Positions 38,273-49,970 of a stretch of 64,000 nucleotides of DNA are shown in pieces. The DNA comes from Pseudogymnoascus destructans (taxonomy: Eukaryota; Ascomycota; Leotiomycetes; Thelebolales; Thelebolaceae), in assembly GCF_001641265.1 (NCBI RefSeq), contig NW_020167545.1, forward strand, positions 372,001 to 436,000. The letters are read 5' to 3'. The stretch's first letter is position 1, and every line of letters begins with the position of its first letter. Made by a program: the position numbers and the translations under genes. Below the pieces are notes generated by a model. That model was not told the origin of the DNA. It did no database searches and saw only the letters and a program-made list of their open reading frames with translations.

Positions 38273-41200
38273 TTAGAGGGTGTTTAGTTTAGTGTCGTAG
38301 GTAGCAACGACGCTGTTTTCCTCTGCTTTGCCGTGCCTCTCGTGATCGTAGCTTGGTTTGCCTGTCTCCCATTCCGTGATCCAGCCGGGTAGGTCCTGCG
38401 GCGGTCCTGGCAGGTTTGGGTACTCCGCGTGGAACTCCCGGATTTTGTAGGGGGAGTTCTTAAAGTTTGAGGCGGGGTACCATTCCGGGTCCGGATCGTA
38501 TCCGACCCAGGATACCTGGTATTGAAGTTGTTTTCGCCGGATCCTTACAGCGAGGATCTTTTCGACCTCCCACTCCTCTAGGCCGTCTACGACTTCGCTG
38601 CTTGGCTCAGGCGCTGCTTGACCGGGCAGCGGGTTATTTGGAGCCTTGATGAGTACGTCTGGAGAGAAGACATCGTGTATTTGGGAACCCTTCGGTAGGT
38701 CTAGTCGGAAGGCGTGTCCGATTTGTTCGAGTACCGTATAGGGTCCGACCCATTGTTGCCCCAGCTTACGGCTAGGGCGGTGATTTTTCAGATTCTTGGT
38801 CGATAGGTAAACCTTGTCTCCTACGTCCCAGTCAATGGCTCATCGGCGTCGATTCGCGTATTTAGACATATCCTCTTGTGCTTTGGCCATGTTCTCCTTT
38901 GCGTAAATCCATGCGGAGTGCATGCGGTTTGCTACTGCTTTGGCTTCCTTCTGGTTCATGACTTCCCTAGGGGTCGTGGCTTTCGGGGTTTCCCAGTCCC
39001 AACTGGTGCGCGGATCAGTTCCGTACTTGAGTCGGTAGGGGGTCATTCCGATCGAGGCATGGGGAAGGGTCATTTGCACCCGATCCATGATGGGAATGAG
39101 CTCGCTCCAGTTATCCTGGTAATGTGATACGAAGGGCCTCAGTCTCTGATCGATATACCTATTCATGATTTCCGTCTGCCCGTCGGTCTGCTTGTGATAG
39201 GCTGTCGACAGCTTAATCTTGACCCCTATGATTTGGCAGAACTCTCGCCAGAAAGCTGATATGAATTAGGGTCCGCGATCACTAATGATCGACTCTGGGG
39301 TGTGTCCGAATCGATATATCCATTCGATGAATAGCTGCGCCATTTGGCGGGCATCGGTGGTCTTATGACACGGTATGGACACCGAACCCTTACCGAGTCG
39401 GTCCATGAACACAAGGATGCTGTCGAATCCGTGTTTATCCTTTGGGAATTCCTTAAAGTCCATCGTTAGGTGTTGCATGGGGTATTCGGGTACCGGTAGG
39501 GGGTGTAAGAAGCCTTGCTGCTTCGTCACGCTAGTGTGAGAAAGTCGGCACGTCACGCAGTTGCGCACATATCGGAGGCAATCCGCTTCCATTCCGACCC
39601 AATGATACTTCGGGGCGAGTAACTGATAAGTTTTCCTGCCACTAGGGTGGGCTACTGATACTTGATCGTGTGCTTCCCGTATGAGTTTCGTACATAACTC
39701 GGTGTGCCGGTTTACGCACAGTCGACCTTTGTATAGCAAGAGTTGGTCCTTCATTATAAACCCGTTAGGTAGGGGGTCTTTCACGCGAGTGTCGGTAAAC
39801 GACCTCCTATTATCCGCACAGAGCGCTTCTATCAGGTCAAAGGGGACCTGGGTGTTCGGGGCGTCCATCGCATTGATCGAGGCCACGTACGTTTGTGCTA
39901 ATTCGGCACTGATTCGGGAGTGTAGTCGGGCTGGGCCTAACAGCACCCTCGCACGGCTGTCGAGTTTGACCTTCTGTTGCGTAATCAGGTCTTGCTCTCT
40001 TCGGCTCAGTATATCTGCCTTCTGATTGTTCTTGCCAGCAGTATACGCAATAGAGAAATTGAAGTCGGAGAGTAGCTCCATCCACCGAACCTGCTTCGCC
40101 GTGAGAACCTTCGTCGACATGAAGTATTCCAGCGATCGGTGATCTGTATAGACGTCGATTCGGTGGCGTACCGATGCTAATTCTGGCCTCCATTTTGCGA
40201 ACGCTTTGACGATGGCGAACAGTTCCTTGTCGTGGATCTCCCAATTGATCTCATGCCCAGATAGGACGTGACTGTAGAAGCTTACAGGATACCATCGCTT
40301 GTCGGGGTGTTCCTGAGAAAGGACACCGGCTACGACTCCATCAGAAGAGTCTGTTTCCAGCTTCGTAGGCAATTCGGGGTTGAAGTGGTGGAGCGCCTGC
40401 ACGGCTAAAAGCTGTCGGCGCATTTCTTCAAAAGCGTTCTCACATTCGTCAGTCCACAGGAACGGTTCTGAGGGGCTGGTGATAGTGGTGAGAGGCTTGG
40501 CTATTTTCCCGAAATTTCTGATAAATTGGCGGTAGAAGCCGCAGAATCCAAGGTAAGACTTCACGCCTGTGACAGTTGTTGGCCGGATCCAATTCCGGAG
40601 GGGTTCGATCTTCTCGGGATCCGCTTCGACACCGGTAGTAGTCAGGATATAGCCTAAATACTTTGTCCGGGTTACGTTGAACTCGCATTTCTTAATGTCG
40701 GCTTGTAGTCCTGCTTCTCGAAGCCGTTGGAGGACCTTATGTACGTGGTCCATGTGTTCCGCGGGGTCCTCGGAGTAGATTAGGATGTCGTCTAGGTAGG
40801 CAGTACAGAAGTCGTCCAAGTATTGCATAAGAACGTCGTTCATATACCTCTGATAGGTTGCGGGGCCGTTCGTTAGGCCAAACGGCAGCACTTTGCATTT
40901 GTAGGATCCATACCGAGTCCGGAAGGTCGTGTACTCCTCGGAGTCGGGGTCCATTCGTATACGATGGAAGGCTTGCCTAATGTCTAGCTTCGTGAAGATT
41001 TTTGCTTTCGACACCCGTCCTAGTAGTTCGTCGATACGCGGGATAGGGTAGGGGTCATTACGGGTAAGTCCGTTCAACTTCCGGTAGTCGATACAAAATC
41101 TCAGTTTGCCATCTGCCTTCTTCACGAACAGTATAGGGGAGGCAAACGGGCTATTGCTATTGACTATAAAGCCCTTCTCGAGGTTCTCTAATAGGTATTG

Positions 41201-42440
41201 CTTAGTCGCCTTAAGCTCTTCGGTGCTTTGTCGGTATAGTGGCGAAAAGGCATTTGGTAAAGGGGCTTCTAGTTGTATCTTGTGATCGTATATGCGATGC
41301 GGGGGAAGCTGATCAGATTCCGACTTCGAGAAGACATCGGAATAGTTGCGGTGCATATGCGGAAGCTTGTCCCGAATGAGGCAGAGCGTTTCCTCGTCCT
41401 CGGCCGCTTCCCTCTCTCGGATGATCTGGTCGATCTCGTAGATGCTTGTCGTAAAGAACTCGGAGTCGCTTCGTATCATCTCATAGTGGAAAGCGTTTGC
41501 GCCAATCTCGCAAATTTGGACCGGCGTGAAGCTGCGTACCAGGGTCTGGCGTCGGGAAAGAGAGAAGACTCCGCTCCTCCCATGATTCTTTCTCTCATAT
41601 GCGGATGGTCCGTTTCTTGGAGGTTTCGCCTCCACTTGCCCTAAGGGTCCGTCTTTATAGGTTTCCATGGGCGAGGCTCGTGTCCTTGGGGTTTTGGGGT
41701 GCGGGTGGGTCGTTCCCTCGTCTCGCACCGGGCTCGGTGGGGTGATCATAATAGCGTCACGATGGGCCGTTATCACTTTCATTGGTATCGAGCGTCCGCC
41801 CTCACGTCGTCTGTCGTCATGGTCGATGGCATCGTCCCGCCGGTTCGCATCCGATTGATGGGCGGGGTGACGTATAGACAGTTCACGCGAGTGGTAGGGC
41901 AAGGTGATCTCTTTGCTCCAGCTAGGAGTAGGCGGGTACTCCTTTGGCCATACTAGCAGCTCTTTGCAGAGTCGAGTAGGATTCGGAAGCGGCTAAAAAG
42001 CTTCTTCCCAATTATCACATCTTGCGCTCCGAGATCTAGGAGCACAAAGGGGCAGTTATATATTCGGCGTCCTTCGACTGTCAAGTGTAACCGAATATAC
42101 TCCGATACGTAGCTTTGGATATTTCGCTGAAATCCACGTATGGGTACAGAGTAGGGCAGTTTCCGTATGGGGCTCTGAAGCGCTTTCGACAACCGTTGCG
42201 CGAAAGCTTATTAATGACGAGGTAGCCATTTGATCCTGTGTCTGCGAGTGACTTCGTTTGCACCCCGAGTCCGTTCATACTCAGGGTTGTATCAACGAGA
42301 AATTGGGAGCCTCCCAAGAGCTCTCGTAAATCCAGTCCTTGCAGATCACATTTGCGTAGACCTAGGAAGGAGCCTTTCCCTAGGCCTCGTCGTTTTCCTC
42401 CAGGGACGCATCCGACTGGTGGGCGACTGCTTCCTCCCAC
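38273..42440 (-). pseudogene. B1 pol
   Basis: Same domain order as element A: protease, RT, RNase H, integrase, chromodomain. TAA at 39266-39268 falls right after ISDRGP in the integrase. TGA at 38840-38842 is near the integrase C-terminus. One base is missing near 42206 in the protease region. The changes are CAA to TAA and CGA to TGA, as RIP would give. Confidence 0.88.
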
Positions 42441-43405
42441 TGCTCTTCGTCCTCAGGGGCTTCGCGGTCAATCTCCTTGACGGTGGGGTTGAGCGGGCAT
42501 TTGTCTTGGAAATGGCCCGGCTTGCCGCACTTGAAACAGTTCCCGGACGTAGCCGGCACGGCGGTCCGCACGCGGCCTGTAATGTCCGGCTTGGGGCCGT
42601 GGGCGTAAAAGGAGTCCTCTGGAAGGAGACCAGAGGCTTCTTGTAGGCCTCAGCGGTTGGGTTCTTCCGGGCTCAGCGGGTGTGAACCTAGATGAGCTCA
42701 GACGAGCGGGTCCTCGGGAGCTCGACTCGCCGCTCTTGGACGGGAAGCTTAGCTCGTTGTTCCGGCATCGCTCCTGATCGAAGGCGGTGAGTTCTCGGAC
42801 CATAGTGTGGTAGTCTCCTTCCATTGACTTTTGATAACCGCTACGCGGCTACGGAATTGAGGGTCAACTTGTTCCACATGTACCGAAACCATTCCGACTC
42901 TGTGACCTGTCCCGTAATAGCTGCACTTTGGAAGCGAGCTTTGAACTCTGAGAAAGTCTCGTTGGTATGTCCTTTCTCTCCCATTTGGAGGTCGTCGAAG
43001 AGGTTCCGGGCCTGTCCGTTTCGTTGCCAGTGAGGTAATATGAACCCAACAGGTCCATCATCTCGTCGGCACTCCGAAACCCATGTGTCGCGGATAGGTA
43101 TTGGGGTTCGAGGTATTTCTTTGCCAGGCCAGTCGTAGTCCCCCATATCAACGCTCTTCTCGAGACGTCGGTAGGGTAGTGATCCTCATTGACTACGAGG
43201 CGGTCCCGAATGGACGCGCTCCATTGCATAAAGGTATGTTCTATCCCATCGCTGAGCGGCGTAATCTTCTCAGAGATGGTGGATTTCTTGTAGCGATTCG
43301 GAGGGTCTTCGGAATACATCCTCGGAATCGATGGAGAACGAGTGTTTCGAAGAGGCGGCAACTGAACTGTCTCGGGGGTGTTTCGCATAGGGGAAGTTCG
43401 TCGCT
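42380..43405 (-). pseudogene. B1 gag, partial and degraded
   Basis: The zinc knuckle CFKCGKPGHFQDKC is intact. Upstream, frameshifts occur near 42610-42720 and 43020. The N-terminus is missing at the assembly gap. Base differences from A and B2 are concentrated here. Confidence 0.8.
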
Positions 43406-43406
43406 N
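43406..43406. other. Assembly gap (single N)
   Basis: Left of the N, B1 sequence stops in gag. Right of it, sequence starts in the middle of pol and repeats ~3.6 kb already present at 39797-43405 with base differences. A one-base gap cannot be the true distance. Confidence 0.9.
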
Positions 43407-46050
43407 AACGACCTCCTATTATCCGCGCAGAGCGCTTCTATCAGGTCAAAGGGGACCTGGGTGTTCGGGGCGTCCATCGCATTGATCGAGGCCACGTACG
43501 TTTGTGCTAATTCGGCACTGATTCGGGAGTGTAGTCGGGCTGGGCCTAACAGCACCCTCGCACGGCTGTCGAGTTTGACCTTCTGTTGCGTAATCAGGTC
43601 TTGCTCTCTTCAGCTCAGTATATCTGCCTTCTGATTGTTCTTGCCAGCAGTATACGCAATAGAAAAATTGAAGTCGGAGAGTAGCTCCATCCACCGAACC
43701 TGCTTCGCCGTGAGAACCTTCGTTGACATGAAGTATTCCAGCGATCGGTGATCTGTATAGACGTCGATTCGGTGGCGTACCGATGCTAATTCTGGCCTCC
43801 ATTTTGCGAACGCTTTGACGATGGCGAACAGTTCCTTGTCGTGGATCTCCCAATTGATCTCATGCCCAGATAGGATGTGACTGTAGAAGCTTACAGGATA
43901 CCATCGCTTGTCGGGGTGTTCCTGAGAAAGGACACCGGCTACGACTCCATCAGAAGAGTCTGTTTCCAGCTTCGTAGGCAATTCGGGGTTGAAGTGGTGG
44001 AGCGCCTGCACGGCTAAAAGCTGTCGGCGCATTTCTTCAAAAGCGTTCTCACATTCGTCAGTCCACAGGAACGGTTCTGAGGGGCTGGTGATAGTGGTGA
44101 GAGGCTTGGCTATTTTCCCGAAATTTCTGATAAATTGGCGGTAGAAGCCGCAGAATCCAAGGTAAGACTTCACGCCTGTGACAGTTGTTGGCCGGATCCA
44201 ATTCCGGAGGGGTTCGATCTTCTCGGGATCCGCTTCGACACCGGTAGTAGTCAGGATATAGCCTAAATACTTTGTCCGGGTTACGTTGAACTCGCATTTC
44301 TTAATGTCGGCTTGTAGTCCTGCTTCTCGAAGCCGTTGGAGGACCTTATGTACGTGGTCCATGTGTTCCGCGGGGTCCTCGGAGTAGATTAGGATGTCGT
44401 CTAGGTAGGCAGTACAGAAGTCGTCCAAGTATTGCATAAGAACGTCGTTCATATACCTCTGATAGGTTGCGGGGCCGTTCATTAGGCCAAACGGCAGCAC
44501 TTTGCATTTGTAGGATCCATACCGAGTCCGGAAGGTCGTGTACTCCTCGGAGTCGGGGTCCATTCGTATACGATGGAAGGCTTGCCTAATGTCTAGCTTC
44601 GTGAAGATTTTTGCTTTCGACACCCGTCCTAGTAGTTCGTCGATACGCGGGATAGGGTAGGGGTCGTTACGGGTAAGTCCGTTCAACTTCCGGTAGTCGA
44701 TACAAAATCTCAGTTTGCCATCTGCCTTCTTCACGAACAGTATAGGGGAGGCAAACGGGCTATTGCTATTGACTATAAAGCCCTTCTCGAGGTTCTCTAA
44801 TAGGTATTGCTTAGTCGCCTTAAGCTCTTCGGTGCTTTGTCGGTATAGTGGCGAAAAGGCATTTGGTAAAGGGCTTCTAGTTGTATCTTGTGATCGTATA
44901 TGCGATGCGGGGGAAGCTGATCAGATTCCGACTTCGAGAAGACATCGGAATAGTTGCGGTGCATATGCGGAAGCTTGTCCCGAATGAGGCGGAGCGTTTC
45001 CTCGTCCTCGGCCGCTTCCCTCTCTCGGATGATCTGGTCGATCTCGTAGATGCTTGTCGTAAAGAACTCGGAGTCGCTTCGCATCATCTCATAGTGGAAA
45101 GCGTTTGCGCCAATCTCGCAAATTTGGACCGGCGTGAAGCTGCGTACCAGGGTCTGGCGTCGGGAAAGAGAGAAGACTCCGCTCCTCCCATGATTCTTTC
45201 TCTCATATGCGGATGGTCCGTTTCTTGGAGGTTTCGCCTCCACTTGACCTAAGGGTCTGTCTTTATAGGTTTCCACGGGCGAGGCTCGTGTCCTTGGGGT
45301 TTTGGGGTGCGGGTGGGTCGTTCCAGTGTCTCGCACCGAGCTCGGTGGGGTGATCATAATAGCGTCACGATGGGCCGTTATCACTTTCATTGGTATCGAG
45401 CGTCCGCCCTCACGTCGTCTGTCGTCATGGTCGATGGCATCGTCCCGCCGGTTCGCATCCGATTGATGGGCGGGGTGACGTATAGACAGTTCACGCGAGT
45501 GGTAGGGCAAGGTGATCTCTTTGCTCCAGCTAGGAGTAGGCGGGTACTCCTTTGGCCATACTAGCCGGCTCTTTGCAGAGTCGAGTAGGATTCGGAAGCG
45601 GCTAAAAAGCTTCTTCCCAATTATCACATCTTGCGCTCCGAGATTTAGGAGCACAAAGGGGCAGTTATATATTCGGCGTCCTTCGACTGTCAAGTGTAAC
45701 CGAATATACTCCGATACGTAGCTTTGGATATTTCGCTGAAATCCACGTATGGGTACAGAGTAGGGCAGTTTCCGTATAGGGCTCTGAAGCGCTTTCGACA
45801 ACCGTTGCGCGAAAGGCTTATTAATGACGAGGTAGCCATTTGCTCCTGTGTCTGCGAGTGACTTCGTTTGCACCCCGAGTCCGTTCATACTCAGGGTTGT
45901 ATCAACGAGAAATTGGGAGCCTCCCAAGAGCTCTCGTAAATCCAGTCCTTGCAGATCACATTTGCGTAGACCTAGGAAGGAGCCTTTCCCTAGGCCTCGT
46001 CGTTTTCCTCCAGGGACGCATCCGACTGGTGGGCGACTGCTTCCTCCCAA
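43407..46050 (-). pseudogene. B2 pol, partial
   Basis: Protease, RT and RNase H as in element A. One base is lost near 44873, splitting protease from RT, and a TGA (43610-43612) replaces a CGA just after ADILS. The integrase is missing at the gap. Confidence 0.88.
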
Positions 46051-47251
46051 TTATCTTCGTCCTCAGGGGCTTCGCGGTCAATCTCCTTGACGGTGGGGTT
46101 GAGCGGGCATTTGTCTTGGAAATGGCCCGGCTTGCCGCACTTGAAACAGTTTCCGGACGTAGCCGGCACGGCGGTCCGCACGCGGCCTGTAATGTCCGGC
46201 TTGGGGGCGGTGGCTGTGAAAGGAGTCCTCTGGAAGGAAACCAGAGGGCTTCTTGTCTGCCTCGGTGGCTGGGCCTTTCCGGGGTCCACGGGCGTGAACC
46301 TGGATGAGCTCAGGCGGGCGGGTCCTCGGGAGCTCGACTCGCCGCTCTTGGACGGGAAGCTCAACTCGTTGTTCCGGCGCCGCTCCTGATCGAAGGCGGT
46401 GAGTTCTCGGACCATGGTGTGGTAGTCTCCCTTCCATTGACTTTTGATAACCGCCACGCGGCTACGGAATTGAGGGGTCAACTTGTTCCACATGTACCGA
46501 AACCATTCTGACTCGGTGACCTGTCCTGTAATAGCTGCACTTTGGAAGCGAGCTTTGAACTCTGAGAAAGTCTCGTTTGTATGTCCTTTCTCTCCCATTT
46601 GGAGGTCGTCGAAGAGGTTCCGGGCCTGTTCCGTTTCGTTGCCAGTGAGGTAATATGAACCCAACAGGTCCATCATCTCGTCGGCACTCCGAAACCCGTG
46701 TGTCGCGGATAGGTATTGGGGTTCGAGGTATTTCTTTGCCAGGCCAGTCGTAGTCCCCCATATCAACGCTCTTCTCGAGACGTCGGTAGGGTAGTGATCC
46801 TCATTGACTACGAGGCGGTCCCGAATGGACGCGCTCCATTGCATAAAGGTATGTTCTATCCCATCGCTGAGCGGCGTAATCTTCTCAGAGATGGTGGATT
46901 TCTTGTAGCGATTCGGAGGGTCTTCGGAATACATCCTCGGAATCGATGGAGAACGAGTGTTTCGAAGAGGCGGCAACTGAACTGTCTCGGGGTGTTTCGC
47001 ATAGGGGAAGTTCGTCGCTTCTCAACTTCGACGGTGTCCACCGGTGGCGTGGACGGGATCCTGGTCTGGGTTGCCGCTAGGTTGGCTATCATTTCCTTGA
47101 TCTCCTGCATCTGGATCTCGAGGTTTGCCATTCGATCCGGTATGTCTTCGGTGGGTGCAGCAGTCCCAGCTGCAGCAGTGGTTTGTCTCGTTGGCATTCG
47201 TGACGGTTGACAATCATTGTCTTGGGGAATGTTTGAGGTCATTTTCCTCAT
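45990..47251 (-). pseudogene. B2 gag
   Basis: Same protein as element A Gag, from ATG at 47249-47251, with the CCHC knuckle. One G is missing from a G-run near 46991 and shifts the frame after about 85 residues, so it is broken. Confidence 0.85.
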
Positions 47252-47593
47252 GTTGGTTCGGGGGTGTATCGGTGTCGATACGAAAGAGTTTGACTTCCGG
47301 TAGCTCGTAGCTATCAACACTCTTGTTCACAATTACCTCTGTGCTTGAGGGGGTTCTTAAGGATCTCGTATCCTATTCGGCGCCAACGCGTCGACGACTT
47401 TACCAGCTTGCTCTGCAGGATCAAACCCTGATCCACTGGTCGTCCGTGAGTTCTCTGGGGTCACGGCTATTTGAAGTCGTCAGGTCTCAGCTCCGTCGCA
47501 GTTTCCGAGTCGCGGTCGGTGGTGTAACGGTAGTTCTCCTGAGTCGTTCCAGTGTGGGATATTCTTTGAGTACGGCCGTCCCCGGCAGGCGTG

Positions 47594-47606
47594 ATCTTTT
47601 TTGTAT
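47594..47606 (-). promoter_or_regulatory. B2 primer-binding site, LTR-complementary
   Basis: The same 13-base self-complement as element A, two bases from the LTR (ATCTTTTTTGTAT on the plus strand). Confidence 0.65.
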
Positions 47607-47608
47607 AA

Positions 47609-47907
47609 TGTAAGGACGCAGGGCACCGTATCACGAGAAGTGGCATATGGGAGTGCGAGTCGGATATGAGTCGGTGCAATCCTATAGGTCTACTACGAAG
47701 GATACAAAAAAGATGAAGGTGTAACCCTGTATGACTGTTCCCTTAAAATACCCGAAACCGCTCCGACTCAGCTAGCTCCCTGTTTGCCTAAGGCTTCCTT
47801 ACGTTATGTGCCTAAGGCTGTCAGTCGCGACTGATCCGTAACGGCCCCGAGTCTCGATGACGCCACGTGACGGCCGTAACTACCCCGAGTAAGGAGGCAT
47901 CCTTACA
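47609..47907 (-). repeat. 5' LTR of B2
   Basis: 299 bp, nearly identical to element A's LTRs. It ends at CCTTACA (47901-47907), after which element C integrase resumes. Confidence 0.9.
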
Positions 47908-48951
47908 CCTTATGACTCTATCCTTGTGGTGGTAGAAAGGCTCACAAAAATGGCACACTTTGAGCCTTGCAATGAGACTATCACAGCTTCTGAACTTGCG
48001 TGGCTATTCCTCAAGGTGGTCTTTAAATATCATGGAATTCCTGGACACTAGATCTCAGATAGGGGAGCAGTTTTCACTTCAAACTTTTTTAAGGAGTTCT
48101 CTAAACTCTTAAACATGGAACAACGCTTTTCTACAGCTTATCACCCTCAAACAGATGGCCAGACAGAGAGAGTCAACTCTGTACTTGAACAATATCTAAG
48201 AATTTATACAAACTATGCTCAAGACAACTGGGCAGATCTTCTCCATCTTGCAGAATTTGCTTACAACAACACAATCTCTAACACCACAAAAGAGACACCT
48301 TTCTATGCAAACTATGGTTATCACCCTAGGTTTGAAGTGGCAGAACTTAATTGTCCTGAAAATCTCAAAAACCCTTCTGCTACTGAAAGAATCATCTACC
48401 TTAAGGGCCTCCAGGACTATCTCAAGGTCCAAATACAGCGTGCACAAGACGAGCAGGCTCAGGCCTTTAACAGGGGGGTGGTTGCACCACAATTCAAAGT
48501 TGGTGATCAAGTCTTTTTGTCTAGAAGACATATCACAACTACTAGACCATCAGACAAACTTGATACTAAAAGACTTGGACCCTTTAAGATCACAAGGACT
48601 ATTGGCAAGAATGCTTTCGAGCTTGCATTACCACCTACTTGGACTATCCATAATGTCTTCCATGCATCTCTCTTGTCTAAGGCACAAGAAAGTTCCTTAA
48701 GACCACTTCAGTCTCCTCCACCTCCTGTTCTGATTTTGGATCAACCAGAATATGAAGTAGAGTCTATCCTTGACAAAAAGACACTTAGAGGTCAGGACTA
48801 CTTCCTCGTTAAGTGGAAAGGCTATCCTACAAGTGACAACACTTGGGAACCTAAGAGAAATCTAAAAAATGCATCCAAGCTGATTCTAGAATTTCTTTCT
48901 AAGAAAGCCACCTGGCTAAAGGGCAAGCACACAGCTAACAAACGTCCTTAA
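47908..48951 (+). pseudogene. Element C integrase core and chromodomain
   Basis: Starts at YDSILVVVERLTKMAHF, loses a codon to TAG in PGH*ISDRG, then is open: FSTAYHPQTDGQTERVNSVL with the catalytic Glu, GPFKITRTIGKNAFEL, and a chromodomain EYEVESILDKKTLRG ... FLVKWKGYPTSDNTWEP. The conserved Asp of ISDRG is present. The stop at 48949 is followed by the polypurine tract AAGAGGGGTA. Confidence 0.85.
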
Positions 48952-48962
48952 GAGGGGTATCA

Positions 48963-49968
48963 TGTCATACTGACATTCGTTGCACTCAGTTTGCTATCAA
49001 ACTCAAGAGCAAACTTGGAAATCTCCTCCTCAAACCTACAAGTCACTATACATATTTTGGCTTATCACACCAACAACAAGAGCAATACTACTCAACGATT
49101 GCTACAACCATCTATGATTCATTACACGTCATCGCTCCTTAGTTACTGGGCCGATATTACCACATAGCATATCTCTACAACCCTCTATGATTCATTACAT
49201 GACATCACTCATACTACCACATGACATATCTCTACCAACTAGAGGCCTAGGAGCATGAACGATAGCTCTAAAAGCTCCTACGAACCTCTATGATTCATTA
49301 CATGTCATCGCTCTTTAGTTACCCACAAGATTGGTTAAGTTATCACATAATTTGTCTATGACATAATTTGTCTATGACATAATTTGTCTATGACATAATT
49401 TGTCTATGACATAATTTGTCTATGACATAATTTGTCTATGACATAATTTGTCTATGACATAATTTGTCTATAGGGGTACTCTGACCTTGGACCTCCTTTT
49501 ACTTCCTATAGGCTACGAACCTAATAGATGGTTCTATGGGATTCTCTTATGTCGACTACAGTTACCAAGCCTGGTAAGTCATGGAAAGTCTTGGAAAATG
49601 AGAGAACTACACTCCTTTAGCATAAATAGGATTGCCCTTTCCTTAAGAAAGGGCAAGCAGACAATACAGTAAATCGACTATCACATACTTCCACGTCTTT
49701 TCCAAGCTTCCAAGCATTCATCTTGTTACTCCTTGTTTCTGAAAAGTCAGTGAGGTGTTAACCTCTGACTTACCCCTGAGTTCCCAGACTCAACATTTGT
49801 TGCAACTTGTCTGAACCACTTCACTACATCACACACCTGATTGCTGCGTTGTGGAATAGTCTAAGCTACAACCCTTTGGCTCTGTTTCCTAAGACAGTGT
49901 GTTGTCTTAGTAAATTCATCCCTTCCTTGGGTGGCTAGATTCTCACATCTGATGCACCCACCATTACA
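48963..49968 (+). repeat. 3' LTR of element C
   Basis: 1006 bp, TGTCATACTG to CACCATTACA. It is longer than its relative at 28318 chiefly because of a 16-bp tandem repeat (49355-49466). Confidence 0.85.
49355..49466 (+). repeat. 16-bp tandem repeat in the C LTR, 7 units plus a partial one
   Basis: Units of TCTATGACATAATTTG with no mismatch, preceded by a variant partial unit. The related LTRs at 28318 and 63792 have a single unit. Confidence 0.93.
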
Positions 49969-49970
49969 AC

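Larger units (their letters stand above)
36525..43405 (-). mobile_element. Element B1: A-family Ty3 element, minus strand, 5' part cut at the gap
   Basis: It runs from its 3' LTR (36525-36825) through the antisense-gene region, pol and most of gag, ending at the N (43406). It is closely similar to element A but has nonsense codons in pol at 39266-39268 and 38840-38842 and a one-base loss near 42206, plus diverged gag around 42600-42720. The flank left of its LTR is TGCAG. Confidence 0.85.
43407..47907 (-). mobile_element. Element B2: A-family Ty3 element, minus strand, 3' part cut at the gap
   Basis: It runs from the gap through pol and gag to the 5' LTR (47609-47907). It is very close to element A. 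The 3' third of the element (integrase, chromodomain, antisense gene, 3' LTR) is not present. The flank right of its LTR is CCTTA, unlike B1's TGCAG. Confidence 0.85.
34540..49968 (+). mobile_element. Element C: 5'-truncated Ty3/gypsy chromovirus, split by B1/B2
   Basis: It starts inside the gag-pol region with no 5' LTR or gag and joins the broken regulator at about 34535. RT-RNase H runs to 36524. Integrase resumes at 47908, and the 3' LTR is at 48963-49968. The two halves do not join: about 75 codons are missing between LQQFHDAPAA and YDSILVVV. That segment would hold the HHCC finger and the first catalytic Asp of integrase. Confidence 0.82.

Noticed and set aside
36525..47907. One 11.4-kb Ty3 element with two LTRs
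   Set aside because: The outer LTRs differ in U5, no shared duplication exists, and ~3.6 kb is repeated at the N. Two elements explain it better.
49355..49466. CRISPR array
   Set aside because: The 16-bp units are contiguous without spacers, in a eukaryotic LTR.
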